Origin: Bacillota bacterium
GTDB taxonomy: Bacteria; Bacillota; Bacilli; Paenibacillales; NBRC-103111
Assembly: GCA_023391955.1 (NCBI GenBank)
Contig: JAEWAA010000615.1
Coordinates: 1 to 14,228 of the forward strand
DNA length: 14,228 bases
Reading direction: 5' to 3'
In this document: positions 1 through 6,578 of the stretch, one piece after another
Layout: every line of letters starts with the position of its first letter
Position numbering within the stretch: position 1 is the stretch's first letter
Position numbers and translations under genes: made by a program
Notes under the pieces: model-generated
What the model saw: only the letters and a program-made list of their open reading frames with translations
Databases searched by the model: none
Told to the model about the DNA's origin: nothing

Positions 1-91
1 GCTTATATCCTTCATTTTGAATCTCCAGCTCCTGAAGATTCGACTGGTCTACGAGGCGGATCAATTCCTTGATTTCGCTTAATTTGAACAT
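1..91 (-). CDS. accB: Biotin carboxyl carrier protein of acetyl-CoA carboxylase, N-terminal fragment
   Basis: The minus strand from an ATG at 89-91 reads MFKLSEIKELIRLVDQ and then SNLQELEIQNEGYK to the window edge. This is the typical AccB/BCCP start: a short helix with a conserved leucine-aspartate pattern, then the beginning of a strand. AccB carries the biotin that shuttles carboxyl groups in the first step of fatty acid synthesis. The biotinyl domain lies outside the window. A TAGGAG Shine-Dalgarno sequence lies about 9-10 nt before the ATG. Position supports the call, because accB-accC follow spoIIIAH in Bacillus subtilis and relatives. The 315-bp gap to spoIIIAH and the promoter-like sequence at 241-268 suggest that it is transcribed apart from the sporulation operon. 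Confidence 0.85.
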   Translation of the reverse strand, partial: MFKLSEIKELIRLVDQSNLQELEIQNEGYK

Positions 92-240
92 GCGCCGTAC
101 CCACTCCTAAGCGTTTATTGGCCGGCATAAACCGGCATGGACAAGCATCTGCCGCAGCTATTCGCACATGGCGGTTCGCGGCATTGGTTCATGCAGGTGC
201 CACAAGGAAACGGAAATGAAACAAGCGTGCGACGAAAGTA

Positions 241-268
241 ATTATAACACACTCGTCCGCCACTACAA
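241..268 (-). promoter_or_regulatory. Putative sigma-A promoter for accB (extended -10)
   Basis: On the minus strand, TTGTAG (263-268) and a perfect TATAAT (241-246) are separated by 16 bp. The -10 is preceded by TG one base upstream, forming an extended -10 that can compensate for the poor -35. Transcription would start near 234 and give a leader of roughly 140 nt before accB. Confidence 0.5.
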
Positions 269-365
269 GACTGTTTTATAACCTAGTCCTAGAATCCCGT
301 CACGATTGTGGAAGAACCGACAAATGTCCTGTCTATCAGCTAAGGGTGGCGCAAACGGTAATGCC

Positions 366-393
366 CAGGGAGAGCCTGTAACGGCCCTCCCTG
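366..393 (-). terminator. Stem-loop after spoIIIAH, possible terminator without T-run
   Basis: Positions 366-376 and 383-393 form an 11-bp stem (one G-U pair in the minus-strand RNA) around a 6-nt loop, 12 nt after the spoIIIAH stop. No T-tract follows, so it may protect the 3' end or terminate only weakly. Confidence 0.4.
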
Positions 394-405
394 CAGCATG
401 GCAGC

Positions 406-1104
406 TTACTTCAGGTACTGCACGGAAACGGATTCCTTGGAAACACCCAGTTCCTTGATCATCAGGTCGATAATGCTTTGTGCCTGCTTGGCATCCAGCT
501 TGTTGGCCACCTGGACCACAGCCTTGTATTTTTCCCCTTCGTCCAATACGATGGCGTTGCTGTAGGTTTGGCCCAGGATATCCTCCAGGCTTTCCACCTT
601 GGCCTGCATGGTTTGAACCCGGTCAAAGTCATCGCTGGCTTTGGCGATTTCATCTGCGGATTTTTTGGTGTCGGAGATGATGTTGGCCAGATTCTCCACC
701 TTTTTGCCAAGATCCTCATTGCGCTTGATAACCAAGTTGGCAAAATAATCGGAGCCGGATACGGCCTTGCTGGCCACCTTCTCCAGAACCTTGGCGTCGC
801 TGGTTTCCGTTTTGGTGACGGTTTGGGCCTTGTCAGTGGTTTGATCCTTGCTGGTGGTTTGCGCCTTATCGGTGGTTTGGGCTTTGCTGGTGGTTTGGGC
901 CTTGTCAGTGGTTACGCCGCCAACCGCTTTATCTGCCGCTTCTGGAGTTTTCTCTTCTGTGGTGACCTTGATTTCCTGCTGGGCCGTCTTCTCCGTAACG
1001 GAGTTCAATTTGTCCACGTCCTCGGTAAACAGATAGTACGCCGACAGCACCACCATCAGACTCAGCATGGACACCAGCCAAATTGTTTGTCTTTTCGTAT
1101 TCAT
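406..1104 (-). CDS. spoIIIAH: Stage III sporulation protein AH
   Basis: SpoIIIAH is the mother-cell protein that crosses the space between the forespore membranes and binds SpoIIQ, forming rings of the engulfment channel. The protein has one N-terminal membrane helix (about residues 8-25, rich in Leu, Val, Met). A long Thr/Lys/Gln/Glu-rich linker follows, then a C-terminal domain in the position of the ring-building (YscJ/FliF-like) fold. The linker contains five hexapeptide repeats (823-912). The start chosen is the ATG at 1102-1104, giving 232 aa: AAGGAGG (1114-1120) lies 9 nt upstream of it but directly abuts the earlier ATG at 1111-1113. It is the last gene of the operon, 72 bp after spoIIIAG. 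Length is close to the roughly 218 aa of B. subtilis. Call by order, topology and C-terminal sequence character. Confidence 0.93.
   Translation of the reverse strand: MNTKRQTIWLVSMLSLMVVLSAYYLFTEDVDKLNSVTEKTAQQEIKVTTEEKTPEAADKAVGGVTTDKAQTTSKAQTTDKAQTTSKDQTTDKAQTVTKTETSDAKVLEKVASKAVSGSDYFANLVIKRNEDLGKKVENLANIISDTKKSADEIAKASDDFDRVQTMQAKVESLEDILGQTYSNAIVLDEGEKYKAVVQVANKLDAKQAQSIIDLMIKELGVSKESVSVQYLK
823..912 (-). repeat. Five tandem 18-bp repeats in the spoIIIAH linker
   Basis: The DNA encodes TTDKAQ, TTSKAQ, TTDKAQ, TTSKDQ, TTDKAQ in sequence. Asp and Ser alternate, so the higher-order period is 36 bp. The repeats lie between the membrane helix and the ring domain of SpoIIIAH. Confidence 0.9.
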
Positions 1105-1176
1105 ATGTTGCATCCTCCTTGGTTTTTGGTTTCTTCTATGTCATCCCCTAGCGCAGACGCCGTCCTATAAACGCCG

Positions 1177-1812
1177 CTACTGCTTGCGGGGTACTACGGA
1201 AATCCGGTGGGCCGGCACCTCCAGGCCCCTTTCCACCGCTTCGGTAATCAGCCTCTTGACGGTGGCGTTCTCCGCCCCCTTGGCTACGATGACCACACCT
1301 CTGATTTTGGGCTTGGTGGTTTTCACCACCAGAGGGTTGTTCCCCCCCGATTGGTTCATAATGACGGCGTCCGCCGAACGGCTGGTTTCGGAGATAAACC
1401 GGGTTTCGCCGTTGGCCCCTTTTTCATTGGTGGACTGTTGGGTTTCCTTGGTATTTTTCTCCACCTGGAGCTCCTCGGTGGAATCGATGGTCACCATCAC
1501 CTCCACCTCGCCCACCCCCGCGATTTTCGTCAGAATATCCCGCAGCTTGGCTTCATAAGCCTGCTCGTAATCCCGGAAGCTGGTTTCCATCCGGGCGCCT
1601 GACCCGAAGGCTGGTTTGCTTTCGTCTGGAGGGGCGCTTCCCGACTGGATGGGAAGGACCTCCTTGATGTGGAAGGATGAAAAGGAGTTGAGAATCATCA
1701 GCGCAATGCCCGCCAAGCCGATGAGCAGGAGCCAGCGGAAGGTTTTCACCCGTTTGCCGCCTCCGGGTCCGCCGGACAGCATATCCTCCAGTTTTTTAAG
1801 CCAAGATGCCAT
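1177..1812 (-). CDS. spoIIIAG: Stage III sporulation protein AG
   Basis: SpoIIIAG is the ring protein of the SpoIIIA-SpoIIQ channel in the outer forespore membrane, made in the mother cell; in B. subtilis it forms a very large ring. The 211-residue protein has a cytoplasmic N-terminus (MASWLKKLEDML, with a Gly/Lys-rich stretch), one membrane helix at about residues 27-45 (WLLLIGLAGIALMIL), a linker, and a C-terminal domain. The segments EAKLRDILTKIAGVGEVEVMV and KPKIRGVVIVAKGA match the conserved ring-building motif region of AG/AH proteins. An AGGAGGTG ribosome binding site lies 7 nt before the ATG. Length is slightly under the roughly 229 aa of B. subtilis. It is 47 bp downstream of spoIIIAF. 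Confidence 0.95.
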   Translation of the reverse strand: MASWLKKLEDMLSGGPGGGKRVKTFRWLLLIGLAGIALMILNSFSSFHIKEVLPIQSGSAPPDESKPAFGSGARMETSFRDYEQAYEAKLRDILTKIAGVGEVEVMVTIDSTEELQVEKNTKETQQSTNEKGANGETRFISETSRSADAVIMNQSGGNNPLVVKTTKPKIRGVVIVAKGAENATVKRLITEAVERGLEVPAHRISVVPRKQ

Positions 1813-1859
1813 TGTTGTTCACCTCCTGAAAAGGTCAAAACTGAATGTGTATGCTAGCC

Positions 1860-2579
1860 CTACGTCCCGGTGAAGGTAACTGCCAGCCGCTCCCGCGGCA
1901 CCTGCCATTCCTTCTCCATATAGCTGACGCACCGGGCCCGGGCTTCATTCGCTTCGGCGGTTCCTTCCGCTCCGGACTTGGGGGAGGGGGACTGGACTCC
2001 CGCCGCATGGTCCATGGAAACCGTTACAGGTTTCACAGCTTCCACGGTAACCGGCTTCACCTTGCTTTTATCCTCCGCTTCCGGCGAAGGACTTTCTTCT
2101 TTATGTGATAGGACCACACGGACCGAGCCGATAACCGGCGATCCTGTTTTATCCATTTCCAGGGTAACCGCAAGCTCCCGGGCCTGAATTCCCGTAGAGC
2201 GGGCAAGTCCCGCTTTCATCTCCTGGCCAAGCTTCTCCTCCGCCAGCCGCTTTGCTTCCTTGGCCTGCTCCGACTTCAGCTTCTCGGCATCCTCCAGCAC
2301 CGCCGCCAGCGGAGCCAGTACCGGTTTAGCCTTGTCGGGCATCCCTGACCGGCCGTTCTCGAATCCGGCTGTTTGAGCCTCGGCCAGCACCTGCTCCGCA
2401 TCCCATTGCCGGGTGAACAGCTCGAACACCGGCGTCAGGAGGGTCAGCAGCAGGAACAGGCTGACTACCACCCGGACATAACGCTGCATGGCTTGGGACG
2501 GCAGCAGGAGCTCCGCAAAAGACGCCAGCAGAATAATCAGGATAACCTGGGTCAGCCATTCGCGAATCCAGGCAATCAT
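1860..2579 (-). CDS. spoIIIAF: Stage III sporulation protein AF
   Basis: SpoIIIAF is a membrane component of the SpoIIIA complex with a ring-building-like soluble domain. The 239-residue protein begins MIAWIREWLTQVILIILLAS, with one hydrophobic helix (about residues 8-24) and a second at about 33-52 (YVRVVVSLFLLLTLLTPVF). A conserved-looking soluble part with ARSTGIQARELAVTLEMD follows. The far C-terminus has a proline/serine-rich insertion before a last folded stretch ending VPRERLAVTFTGT, making it longer than the roughly 206 aa of B. subtilis. An AAGGAGG site lies before the ATG. The gene starts 15 bp after spoIIIAE ends, consistent with cotranscription. Confidence 0.94.
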   Translation of the reverse strand: MIAWIREWLTQVILIILLASFAELLLPSQAMQRYVRVVVSLFLLLTLLTPVFELFTRQWDAEQVLAEAQTAGFENGRSGMPDKAKPVLAPLAAVLEDAEKLKSEQAKEAKRLAEEKLGQEMKAGLARSTGIQARELAVTLEMDKTGSPVIGSVRVVLSHKEESPSPEAEDKSKVKPVTVEAVKPVTVSMDHAAGVQSPSPKSGAEGTAEANEARARCVSYMEKEWQVPRERLAVTFTGT

Positions 2580-2594
2580 AGGCAGGCCTCCTTG

Positions 2595-3773
2595 TTAACG
2601 GACCATCACGGACACGTTGCTGGCTGCAATCAGAATGGTGATGGCCAGGAAGAACAGAAATCCTACCGCCGCCAAGGCGGCGAATACATACACCAGACTT
2701 TTGCCGATGGTGGACAGGGTTTTGACAATCGGACTGTCGCCCAAAGGCTGGAGCACGGCGGCCGATACATGATAGATCACCGCCATGGTCAAAATTTTGA
2801 TAGCGGGGAACGCGCACATGCTGACCAGAATGACGACTCCCGCCAGCCCAATGGCGTTCTTCACCAGAAGGGACGCCCCGATAACCGTATCGGAGGCATC
2901 GGAGAACATTTTTCCAACAACTGGAACAAAATTACTGGTAATATACTTGGCTGTCCGGATGCCTACCCCGTCGGCCACAGACCCGGAGATGCCCCGCACC
3001 GACAGCACACCCAGGAAGATGGTGGACATGACGCCCAGCACCACCACACCGCCTTTTTGCAGCAGCTTGGCCAATTGGGTAACCTTGTACTTCTCCGACA
3101 GGGAACTGGCAATATGCAGCACCACCGAGAAGAACAGGAGCGGAAACACCACGTAGTAGATAACCGAACCCATAGTATTGATCATGAACACAATCAGGGG
3201 ATGCATCATGGTCACCGAGGTGACATTCCCCATAGAGGCCATCAGTGTGAGCAAAAGCGGAATGATGGCGATCATAAAGTTGATCATGGAGCCGATTGCC
3301 GTTTTGGCATATTCGATAGCGATATTGAAGCTGTTAATGGCGATGACAATCAGCACCATGTAACAGATGGCATAGCCGATTTTGCTGACCGACTGGCGCT
3401 CGAAGGCGCTCTGCAGGGATTCCAGGATCATGCTGAACACCGTCAGGATAACGATGCTGGCCAACAGCCGGCCGTTCTGCAGCACCTCGTGGAAGAAGAA
3501 CTTCAGGATGGCGCTGAGTATGCTCTTGAAGCTGAAGGCTTGGTTGCCCGATGCCACCAGATCCTTAAACTTCGGGGTTTCCCCGGAGGGAAAATACGAC
3601 CCGTACTCCTTCATCATCTGCGACCAGTATTGCTCCACCTGGCCGGTTGGCAGCCTCTCCGCCTGATCCGTAATGATGGCATCGGCCGGATTTCCGCCTG
3701 CGCTTGCGTGAGCCGGGAGTGGCAAGAGCAGGAATAGCGCGAAGCAAACCGCAAGGAAGACGATGCGTTTCAT
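2595..3773 (-). CDS. spoIIIAE: Stage III sporulation protein AE
   Basis: SpoIIIAE is the large polytopic membrane protein of the SpoIIIA complex and may form its membrane pore or export gate. It begins with a signal-peptide-like segment (MKRIVFLAVCFALFLLLPLP followed by AHASAGG, a plausible cleavage site), then a soluble part of about 80 residues, then around seven hydrophobic segments ending at the C-terminus. The start chosen is the ATG at 3771-3773 (392 aa), because TTGGGAGT lies 8 nt upstream. The longer in-frame ATG at 3789-3791 has no ribosome binding site and would put six residues before the signal peptide. Length agrees with the roughly 399 aa of B. subtilis. A 454-codon open frame on the opposite strand is a shadow. 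Confidence 0.95.
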   Translation of the reverse strand: MKRIVFLAVCFALFLLLPLPAHASAGGNPADAIITDQAERLPTGQVEQYWSQMMKEYGSYFPSGETPKFKDLVASGNQAFSFKSILSAILKFFFHEVLQNGRLLASIVILTVFSMILESLQSAFERQSVSKIGYAICYMVLIVIAINSFNIAIEYAKTAIGSMINFMIAIIPLLLTLMASMGNVTSVTMMHPLIVFMINTMGSVIYYVVFPLLFFSVVLHIASSLSEKYKVTQLAKLLQKGGVVVLGVMSTIFLGVLSVRGISGSVADGVGIRTAKYITSNFVPVVGKMFSDASDTVIGASLLVKNAIGLAGVVILVSMCAFPAIKILTMAVIYHVSAAVLQPLGDSPIVKTLSTIGKSLVYVFAALAAVGFLFFLAITILIAASNVSVMVR

Positions 3774-3821
3774 AGGTACAACTCCCAACATAGGGCCGTA
3801 AAATGTGGTACGAAACCCGCA

Positions 3822-4211
3822 TCAGGCGGGCATGAGCTTGAGCACTGTATCGATGATGACGGAAACGATGGGAATCGCCATGACCATAATCAGGATTTTG
3901 CCGGTCAGCTCAATCTTGGAGGCGATGGAATCCTGGCCCGCATCCCGGACAATTTGGGCGCCGAATTCGGCAATGTAGGCCACCCCGATGATTTTCAGGA
4001 TGGTAGTAAAAAACACATGGTTGACGCCGGAGCGGTCGGCCAGCTGCTCCAGCACCCGGATGACGGCTGAAATCTTCCCCAAGAGAAACAAGAAGATGAC
4101 AATGCCGGTTACGGTGACCAGAAGAAAAGCGAAGATGGGCTTCTGCTCCTTGAGGATCAGCGCCAGCACCGTAACCGCCAATCCCAATGAAACGATCTGT
4201 ATTATTTCCAC
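3822..4211 (-). CDS. spoIIIAD: Stage III sporulation protein AD
   Basis: SpoIIIAD is a small membrane protein of the SpoIIIA complex, related to the next gene product SpoIIIAC. The 129-residue protein has hydrophobic helices at about residues 4-20 (IVSLGLAVTVLALIL), 27-46 (IFAFLLVTVTGIVIFLFLL), a middle segment around residues 65-85, and a C-terminal helix (GKILIMVMAIPIVSVIIDTVLKL). The start codon is GTG (4209-4211), preceded by TAGGTGAGG about 5 nt upstream. The gap to the spoIIIAC stop is only 10 bp, so translation is probably coupled. Length matches the roughly 133 aa of B. subtilis. Confidence 0.94.
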   Translation of the reverse strand: MEIIQIVSLGLAVTVLALILKEQKPIFAFLLVTVTGIVIFLFLLGKISAVIRVLEQLADRSGVNHVFFTTILKIIGVAYIAEFGAQIVRDAGQDSIASKIELTGKILIMVMAIPIVSVIIDTVLKLMPA

Positions 4212-4221
4212 GGGCCCTCAC

Positions 4222-4425
4222 CTACTGGAAAAGGAAGATGGTTTTGATTTCCTGGAACAGCTCGGAGAGCATGCCGACAACCATAAACAGCACCACCACG
4301 AAGCCGATCAGCGTCACCCAGTGCGCCATGTCTTCCTTGCCCATCTGCTTCAGCACCGTATGGATCATGGCGATGACAATACCGATGCCGGCGATTTGAA
4401 AGATTGCGTTCACATCCACATTCAT
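4222..4425 (-). CDS. spoIIIAC: Stage III sporulation protein AC
   Basis: SpoIIIAC is one of the smallest channel components. The protein is 67 aa with two membrane helices (IFQIAGIGIVIAMIHTVLKQ and, after a short polar loop, WVTLIGFVVVLFMVVGML) and ends SELFQEIKTIFLFQ. The ATG at 4423-4425 is preceded by GGGAGG at a 6-nt distance. The same frame stays open upstream to 4689, but that extension overlaps spoIIIAB in another frame, lacks a good ribosome binding site and would add 88 polar residues, so it is not used. Length matches the 68 aa of B. subtilis. Confidence 0.95.
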   Translation of the reverse strand: MNVDVNAIFQIAGIGIVIAMIHTVLKQMGKEDMAHWVTLIGFVVVLFMVVGMLSELFQEIKTIFLFQ

Positions 4426-4460
4426 GGCTGGCCTCCCGTTCAAGCTAAGCTTCCGAGCTT

Positions 4461-4979
4461 TCAATACATCAATATGACGATCAGGACGCCGGAGAGCAGC
4501 CCCAGGCTTCTCCACATCTTGCCGTACCGTCTGTTCTCCTCCGCAGCCTCCGCTTCCTCCGCCGTCAGGAGATTGACCGTCATCCGCAAATGCTTGGCCT
4601 GGTCGGATCTGTCGCTTTTGCCGAGAACCGCCCCCAGCTGCAGCACCGCGTCCCGCTCCGGCCGCTTCATGGCCGTCCTGGACCAGCACTCCTCCACCGC
4701 AAGCCGCCAGCTTTCCTGCACGGTTGCCGTTTCCTTCTCCTCCAGCGCTTCCGCAGACCGGCGGAACAGATGGGCCACGGGACCGGCAAGGCTGTCCGCC
4801 ACCTGACGCAGAGCCTGGGATAGCGGGGTGAAGCTGTAGGTGATCTCCGTTTCAAGCCGCTGGAGCCCCTGCATCACCTGACGGATCTGCCGGGTCCGTG
4901 TAGACAGCTGGAGTGCCTGGTAAAAGCCCAGCATGGTTCCCGCGAAAATAACGCACATAGCGCCTGCCAGCTTCAGCAT
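4461..4979 (-). CDS. spoIIIAB: Stage III sporulation protein AB
   Basis: SpoIIIAB is a membrane-anchored component whose helical cytoplasmic domain resembles the GspF/PilC family of type II secretion and type IV pilus systems; it is thought to work with the SpoIIIAA ATPase. The 172-residue protein has an N-terminal hydrophobic helix (KLAGAMCVIFAGTMLGFYQA), a helical domain with RTRQIRQVMQGLQRLETEI and FTPLSQALRQV, and a C-terminal helix (LGLLSGVLIVILMY). GGGGAGGA, overlapping the end of spoIIIAA, is the ribosome binding site. The stop of spoIIIAA is 2 bp from this start, so the two are almost certainly translationally coupled. Confidence 0.95.
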   Translation of the reverse strand: MLKLAGAMCVIFAGTMLGFYQALQLSTRTRQIRQVMQGLQRLETEITYSFTPLSQALRQVADSLAGPVAHLFRRSAEALEEKETATVQESWRLAVEECWSRTAMKRPERDAVLQLGAVLGKSDRSDQAKHLRMTVNLLTAEEAEAAEENRRYGKMWRSLGLLSGVLIVILMY

Positions 4980-4981
4980 CC

Positions 4982-6016
4982 CTACATTCCTCCCCCTGCG
5001 GGATGTCCCGTTCCGGTCAGGCTTTCCACCCGGACGGAAGCGCCCCTGCCCTGCAGAATGACCAGCCTCTTGAACACGCCCGAGGCGGTAAGCTCCCGGA
5101 GCACCGGCCTGGACAGCACATCCTCCCGGCCTGCTCCGTGGGCGGTGGCAATCACCCGGATTCCCGCATGGACAGCCTCGTGTACGGCTACCGCATCCTC
5201 AGGCCTGCCGATTTCGTCCACCACCAGCACCTCCGGAGACAAGGAGCGGATCAGCATCATCATCCCCTCCGCCTTCGGGCAGCCGTCCAGCACATCCGTC
5301 CGGGGCCCCAGTCTGAACCGGGGCACTCCCCGGACACAGGCTGCGATTTCCGAACGTTCGTCCACAACGCCTACCTTCCGCCCTCCGCCATAGCCGGAGT
5401 CGGGCCATTCCCCCTCGCTGATGAGCCGGGCCAGATCGCGGATCATGGTGGTTTTCCCATGACCGGGAGGCGAGATCACCAGCGTATGATGGACCGTCCG
5501 TCCTGCCGCATCCAGAATGGAGGGCAGCACAGCCCGTCCGCAGCCCGGCACCTCCCGGGCGATCCGGATGTTAAAGCCGCTGACATCCCGGATCATTCGT
5601 ACCCGGCCGTCCTCCAGCACAGTTCTGCCGGCCAGACCAACCCGATGCCCGCCCTCTACGGTAATGAAGCCCCGTTTGAGCTCCTCCTCGAAGGAGTACA
5701 GGGAGTGCCGGGTCAGCCGCTCCAGAAGCTGGGCGCAATCCTCACGGCTGACCGTGTGCGCCGCTCCCGGCTCCCGGCCGACGGAGCCGTCCGGGCCGAC
5801 AAATCCGTACTGGCCGCCGTAGATGACCTCCAGCGGCCTTCCCTCCCGGATGCGGATCTCCTCGATCCGGGCTTGTACGCTGCCGGGCAGCCCCGCCGCC
5901 GCCTGGGCAAGCTCCGAGGGCAAAAGCGGCAGCACCGACTCGGCAAACAGCCTTTGCGGCGCTTCGGAAGGCTGGACAATCTTGTTGTCTATCACATCTA
6001 TATGCTTGACCCTCAT
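4982..6016 (-). CDS. spoIIIAA: Stage III sporulation protein AA, secretion-type ATPase
   Basis: SpoIIIAA is the cytoplasmic ATPase of the SpoIIIA machine and resembles traffic ATPases of type II, III and IV secretion. In 344 aa the Walker A motif is SPPGHGKTT (residues 182-190) and Walker B is VLVVDEIG (263-270); VVDERSEI (about 217-224) and TAHG (291-294) are further conserved ATPase segments. An N-terminal domain with LYSFEEELKRGFITVEGGHR (residues 106-125) matches the family. It is longer than the roughly 307 aa of B. subtilis, with the extra length at both ends, including a Gly-rich tail. GGGGAG lies 8 nt before the ATG. It follows yqhV by 15 bp. Confidence 0.96.
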   Translation of the reverse strand: MRVKHIDVIDNKIVQPSEAPQRLFAESVLPLLPSELAQAAAGLPGSVQARIEEIRIREGRPLEVIYGGQYGFVGPDGSVGREPGAAHTVSREDCAQLLERLTRHSLYSFEEELKRGFITVEGGHRVGLAGRTVLEDGRVRMIRDVSGFNIRIAREVPGCGRAVLPSILDAAGRTVHHTLVISPPGHGKTTMIRDLARLISEGEWPDSGYGGGRKVGVVDERSEIAACVRGVPRFRLGPRTDVLDGCPKAEGMMMLIRSLSPEVLVVDEIGRPEDAVAVHEAVHAGIRVIATAHGAGREDVLSRPVLRELTASGVFKRLVILQGRGASVRVESLTGTGHPAGGGM

Positions 6017-6031
6017 AAATATGACTCCCCG

Positions 6032-6298
6032 TTACTTTTTTAGAATGCCGAAAAAGATGCAGGATACCCCTAGCATTACCCAGAACAGCTTGCCGAAGGA
6101 GAGCTTGTCTGCCATTCCCACCAGACCGATGGTGGTAGTGGCCAAAAGGATCAACGGGCCGACCATAGCCAGGCCGGAGTTGATCAGAAGCGCTTTTTCC
6201 ACCTGCATAAACCGGAGCATCATCACGGCGGCAATGAGCTCGATGCTGCCGGAGAGCACCCGCAGGCCCGCCATACCCATCACAAATTTATCCAGCAT
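6032..6298 (-). CDS. yqhV: YqhV-like small membrane protein (DUF2619 family)
   Basis: This 88-residue protein is almost entirely hydrophobic, with about three helices (MGMAGLRVLSGSIELIAAVMM region, then LLINSGLAMVGPLILLATTTI, then LFWVMLGVSCIFFGIL). Its function is unknown. In B. subtilis the gene directly upstream of spoIIIAA is yqhV, of similar length and topology, and the match is made on this basis. AGGAGGG lies 10 nt before the ATG. It is the first gene of the operon, so it would be expressed with the SpoIIIA proteins; a part in sporulation is an inference from that. Confidence 0.8.
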   Translation of the reverse strand: MLDKFVMGMAGLRVLSGSIELIAAVMMLRFMQVEKALLINSGLAMVGPLILLATTTIGLVGMADKLSFGKLFWVMLGVSCIFFGILKK

Positions 6299-6380
6299 TT
6301 TTTGTAATCCCTCCTCGTACGATTGCCGCAGCCATTGCTAGATTGTGAGAGTCATCGAAGGACAAGGCCGGCTTCTCTTA

Positions 6381-6410
6381 ACCTTATGCAGCTTAAGGCC
6401 CCGAAATAAC
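6381..6410 (-). promoter_or_regulatory. Weak candidate sigma-E promoter for yqhV-spoIIIA
   Basis: The minus strand has GTTATTT (6404-6410), a 15-bp spacer and CATAAGGT (6381-6388). The -10 keeps the CATA start and final T of the sigma-E consensus. The -35 is only partly similar. The spoIIIA operon of B. subtilis is a sigma-E target, so such a site is expected here, but this match is imperfect. Confidence 0.3.
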
Positions 6411-6447
6411 TTGGTCCACGCCGTTACGGCCGGATAAGTTATGAAGG

Positions 6448-6475
6448 CTTCGAAATCGGCACAGCCGATTTGAAG
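6448..6475. repeat. Inverted repeat in the divergent region
   Basis: AAATCGGC (6453-6460) and GCCGATTT (6464-6471) form a perfect 8-bp inverted repeat with a 3-nt loop. CTTC (6448-6451) and GAAG (6472-6475) extend it to 12 bp with one bulged G. There is no T-run on either side. It could be an operator or a structured leader element. Confidence 0.6.
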
Positions 6476-6512
6476 GCATATGTGAAATAACCGGGGCCAT
6501 GCCATTTTTCGC

Positions 6513-6538
6513 ACTCCCCTCCTGCCGCCGCATATGAT
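6513..6538 (+). promoter_or_regulatory. Weak candidate sigma-K-like promoter for comAB
   Basis: AC (6513-6514), 16 bp and CATATGAT (6531-6538) fit the loose sigma-K pattern AC-N16-CATAnnnT. The -35 element of sigma-K is short, so chance matches are common. Transcription would start near 6545, downstream of the far upstream in-frame ATG at 6534 and upstream of the chosen comA start. Confidence 0.25.
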
Positions 6539-6578
6539 GGTCTATATGCCTACACTGTTTCTCGAGGAGCTGTCATCA

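Larger units (their letters stand above)
92..405 (-). other. Intergenic leader between spoIIIAH and accB
   Basis: No credible gene is seen in these 314 bp. The minus strand holds, in order, a stem-loop just after spoIIIAH (366-393), a promoter-like pair (241-268), and a leader of about 140 nt before accB. The leader can form a 6-bp stem (150-155 with 178-183) and a 5-bp hairpin (121-125 with 132-136, loop 126-131) close to the accB ribosome binding site. Neither is followed by a T-run, so they do not look like terminators. No known riboswitch or T-box was recognised. Confidence 0.5.
6299..6578. other. Divergent intergenic region between yqhV and comA
   Basis: No gene is supported in these 280 bp. 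They must contain the promoters of the spoIIIA operon (minus) and of comAB (plus). Weak candidates for mother-cell sigma factor sites are seen on both strands (6381-6410 minus, 6513-6538 plus), and a strong inverted repeat lies between them (6448-6475). Confidence 0.6.

Noticed and set aside
121..136. Intrinsic terminator or attenuator ahead of accB
   Set aside because: The 5-bp hairpin has no T-tract after it on the minus strand.
478..1170. 230-codon open frame on the plus strand
   Set aside because: Antisense to spoIIIAH; its Gly/Leu/Phe repeats only mirror the Thr/Lys/Gln repeats on the coding strand.
2373..3737. 454-codon open frame on the plus strand
   Set aside because: It is antisense to spoIIIAE and spoIIIAF. 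Its His/Gln/Asn/Asp-rich translation is typical of a reverse shadow of a hydrophobic GC-rich gene, and it resembles no protein.
4426..4689. N-terminal extension of spoIIIAC to 155 codons
   Set aside because: The extension overlaps spoIIIAB, lacks a good ribosome binding site, and the 67-residue form has the family length and an excellent site.
5003..6043. 346-codon open frame on the plus strand
   Set aside because: Antisense to spoIIIAA, which has clear Walker motifs. Low-complexity Pro/His/Arg composition.
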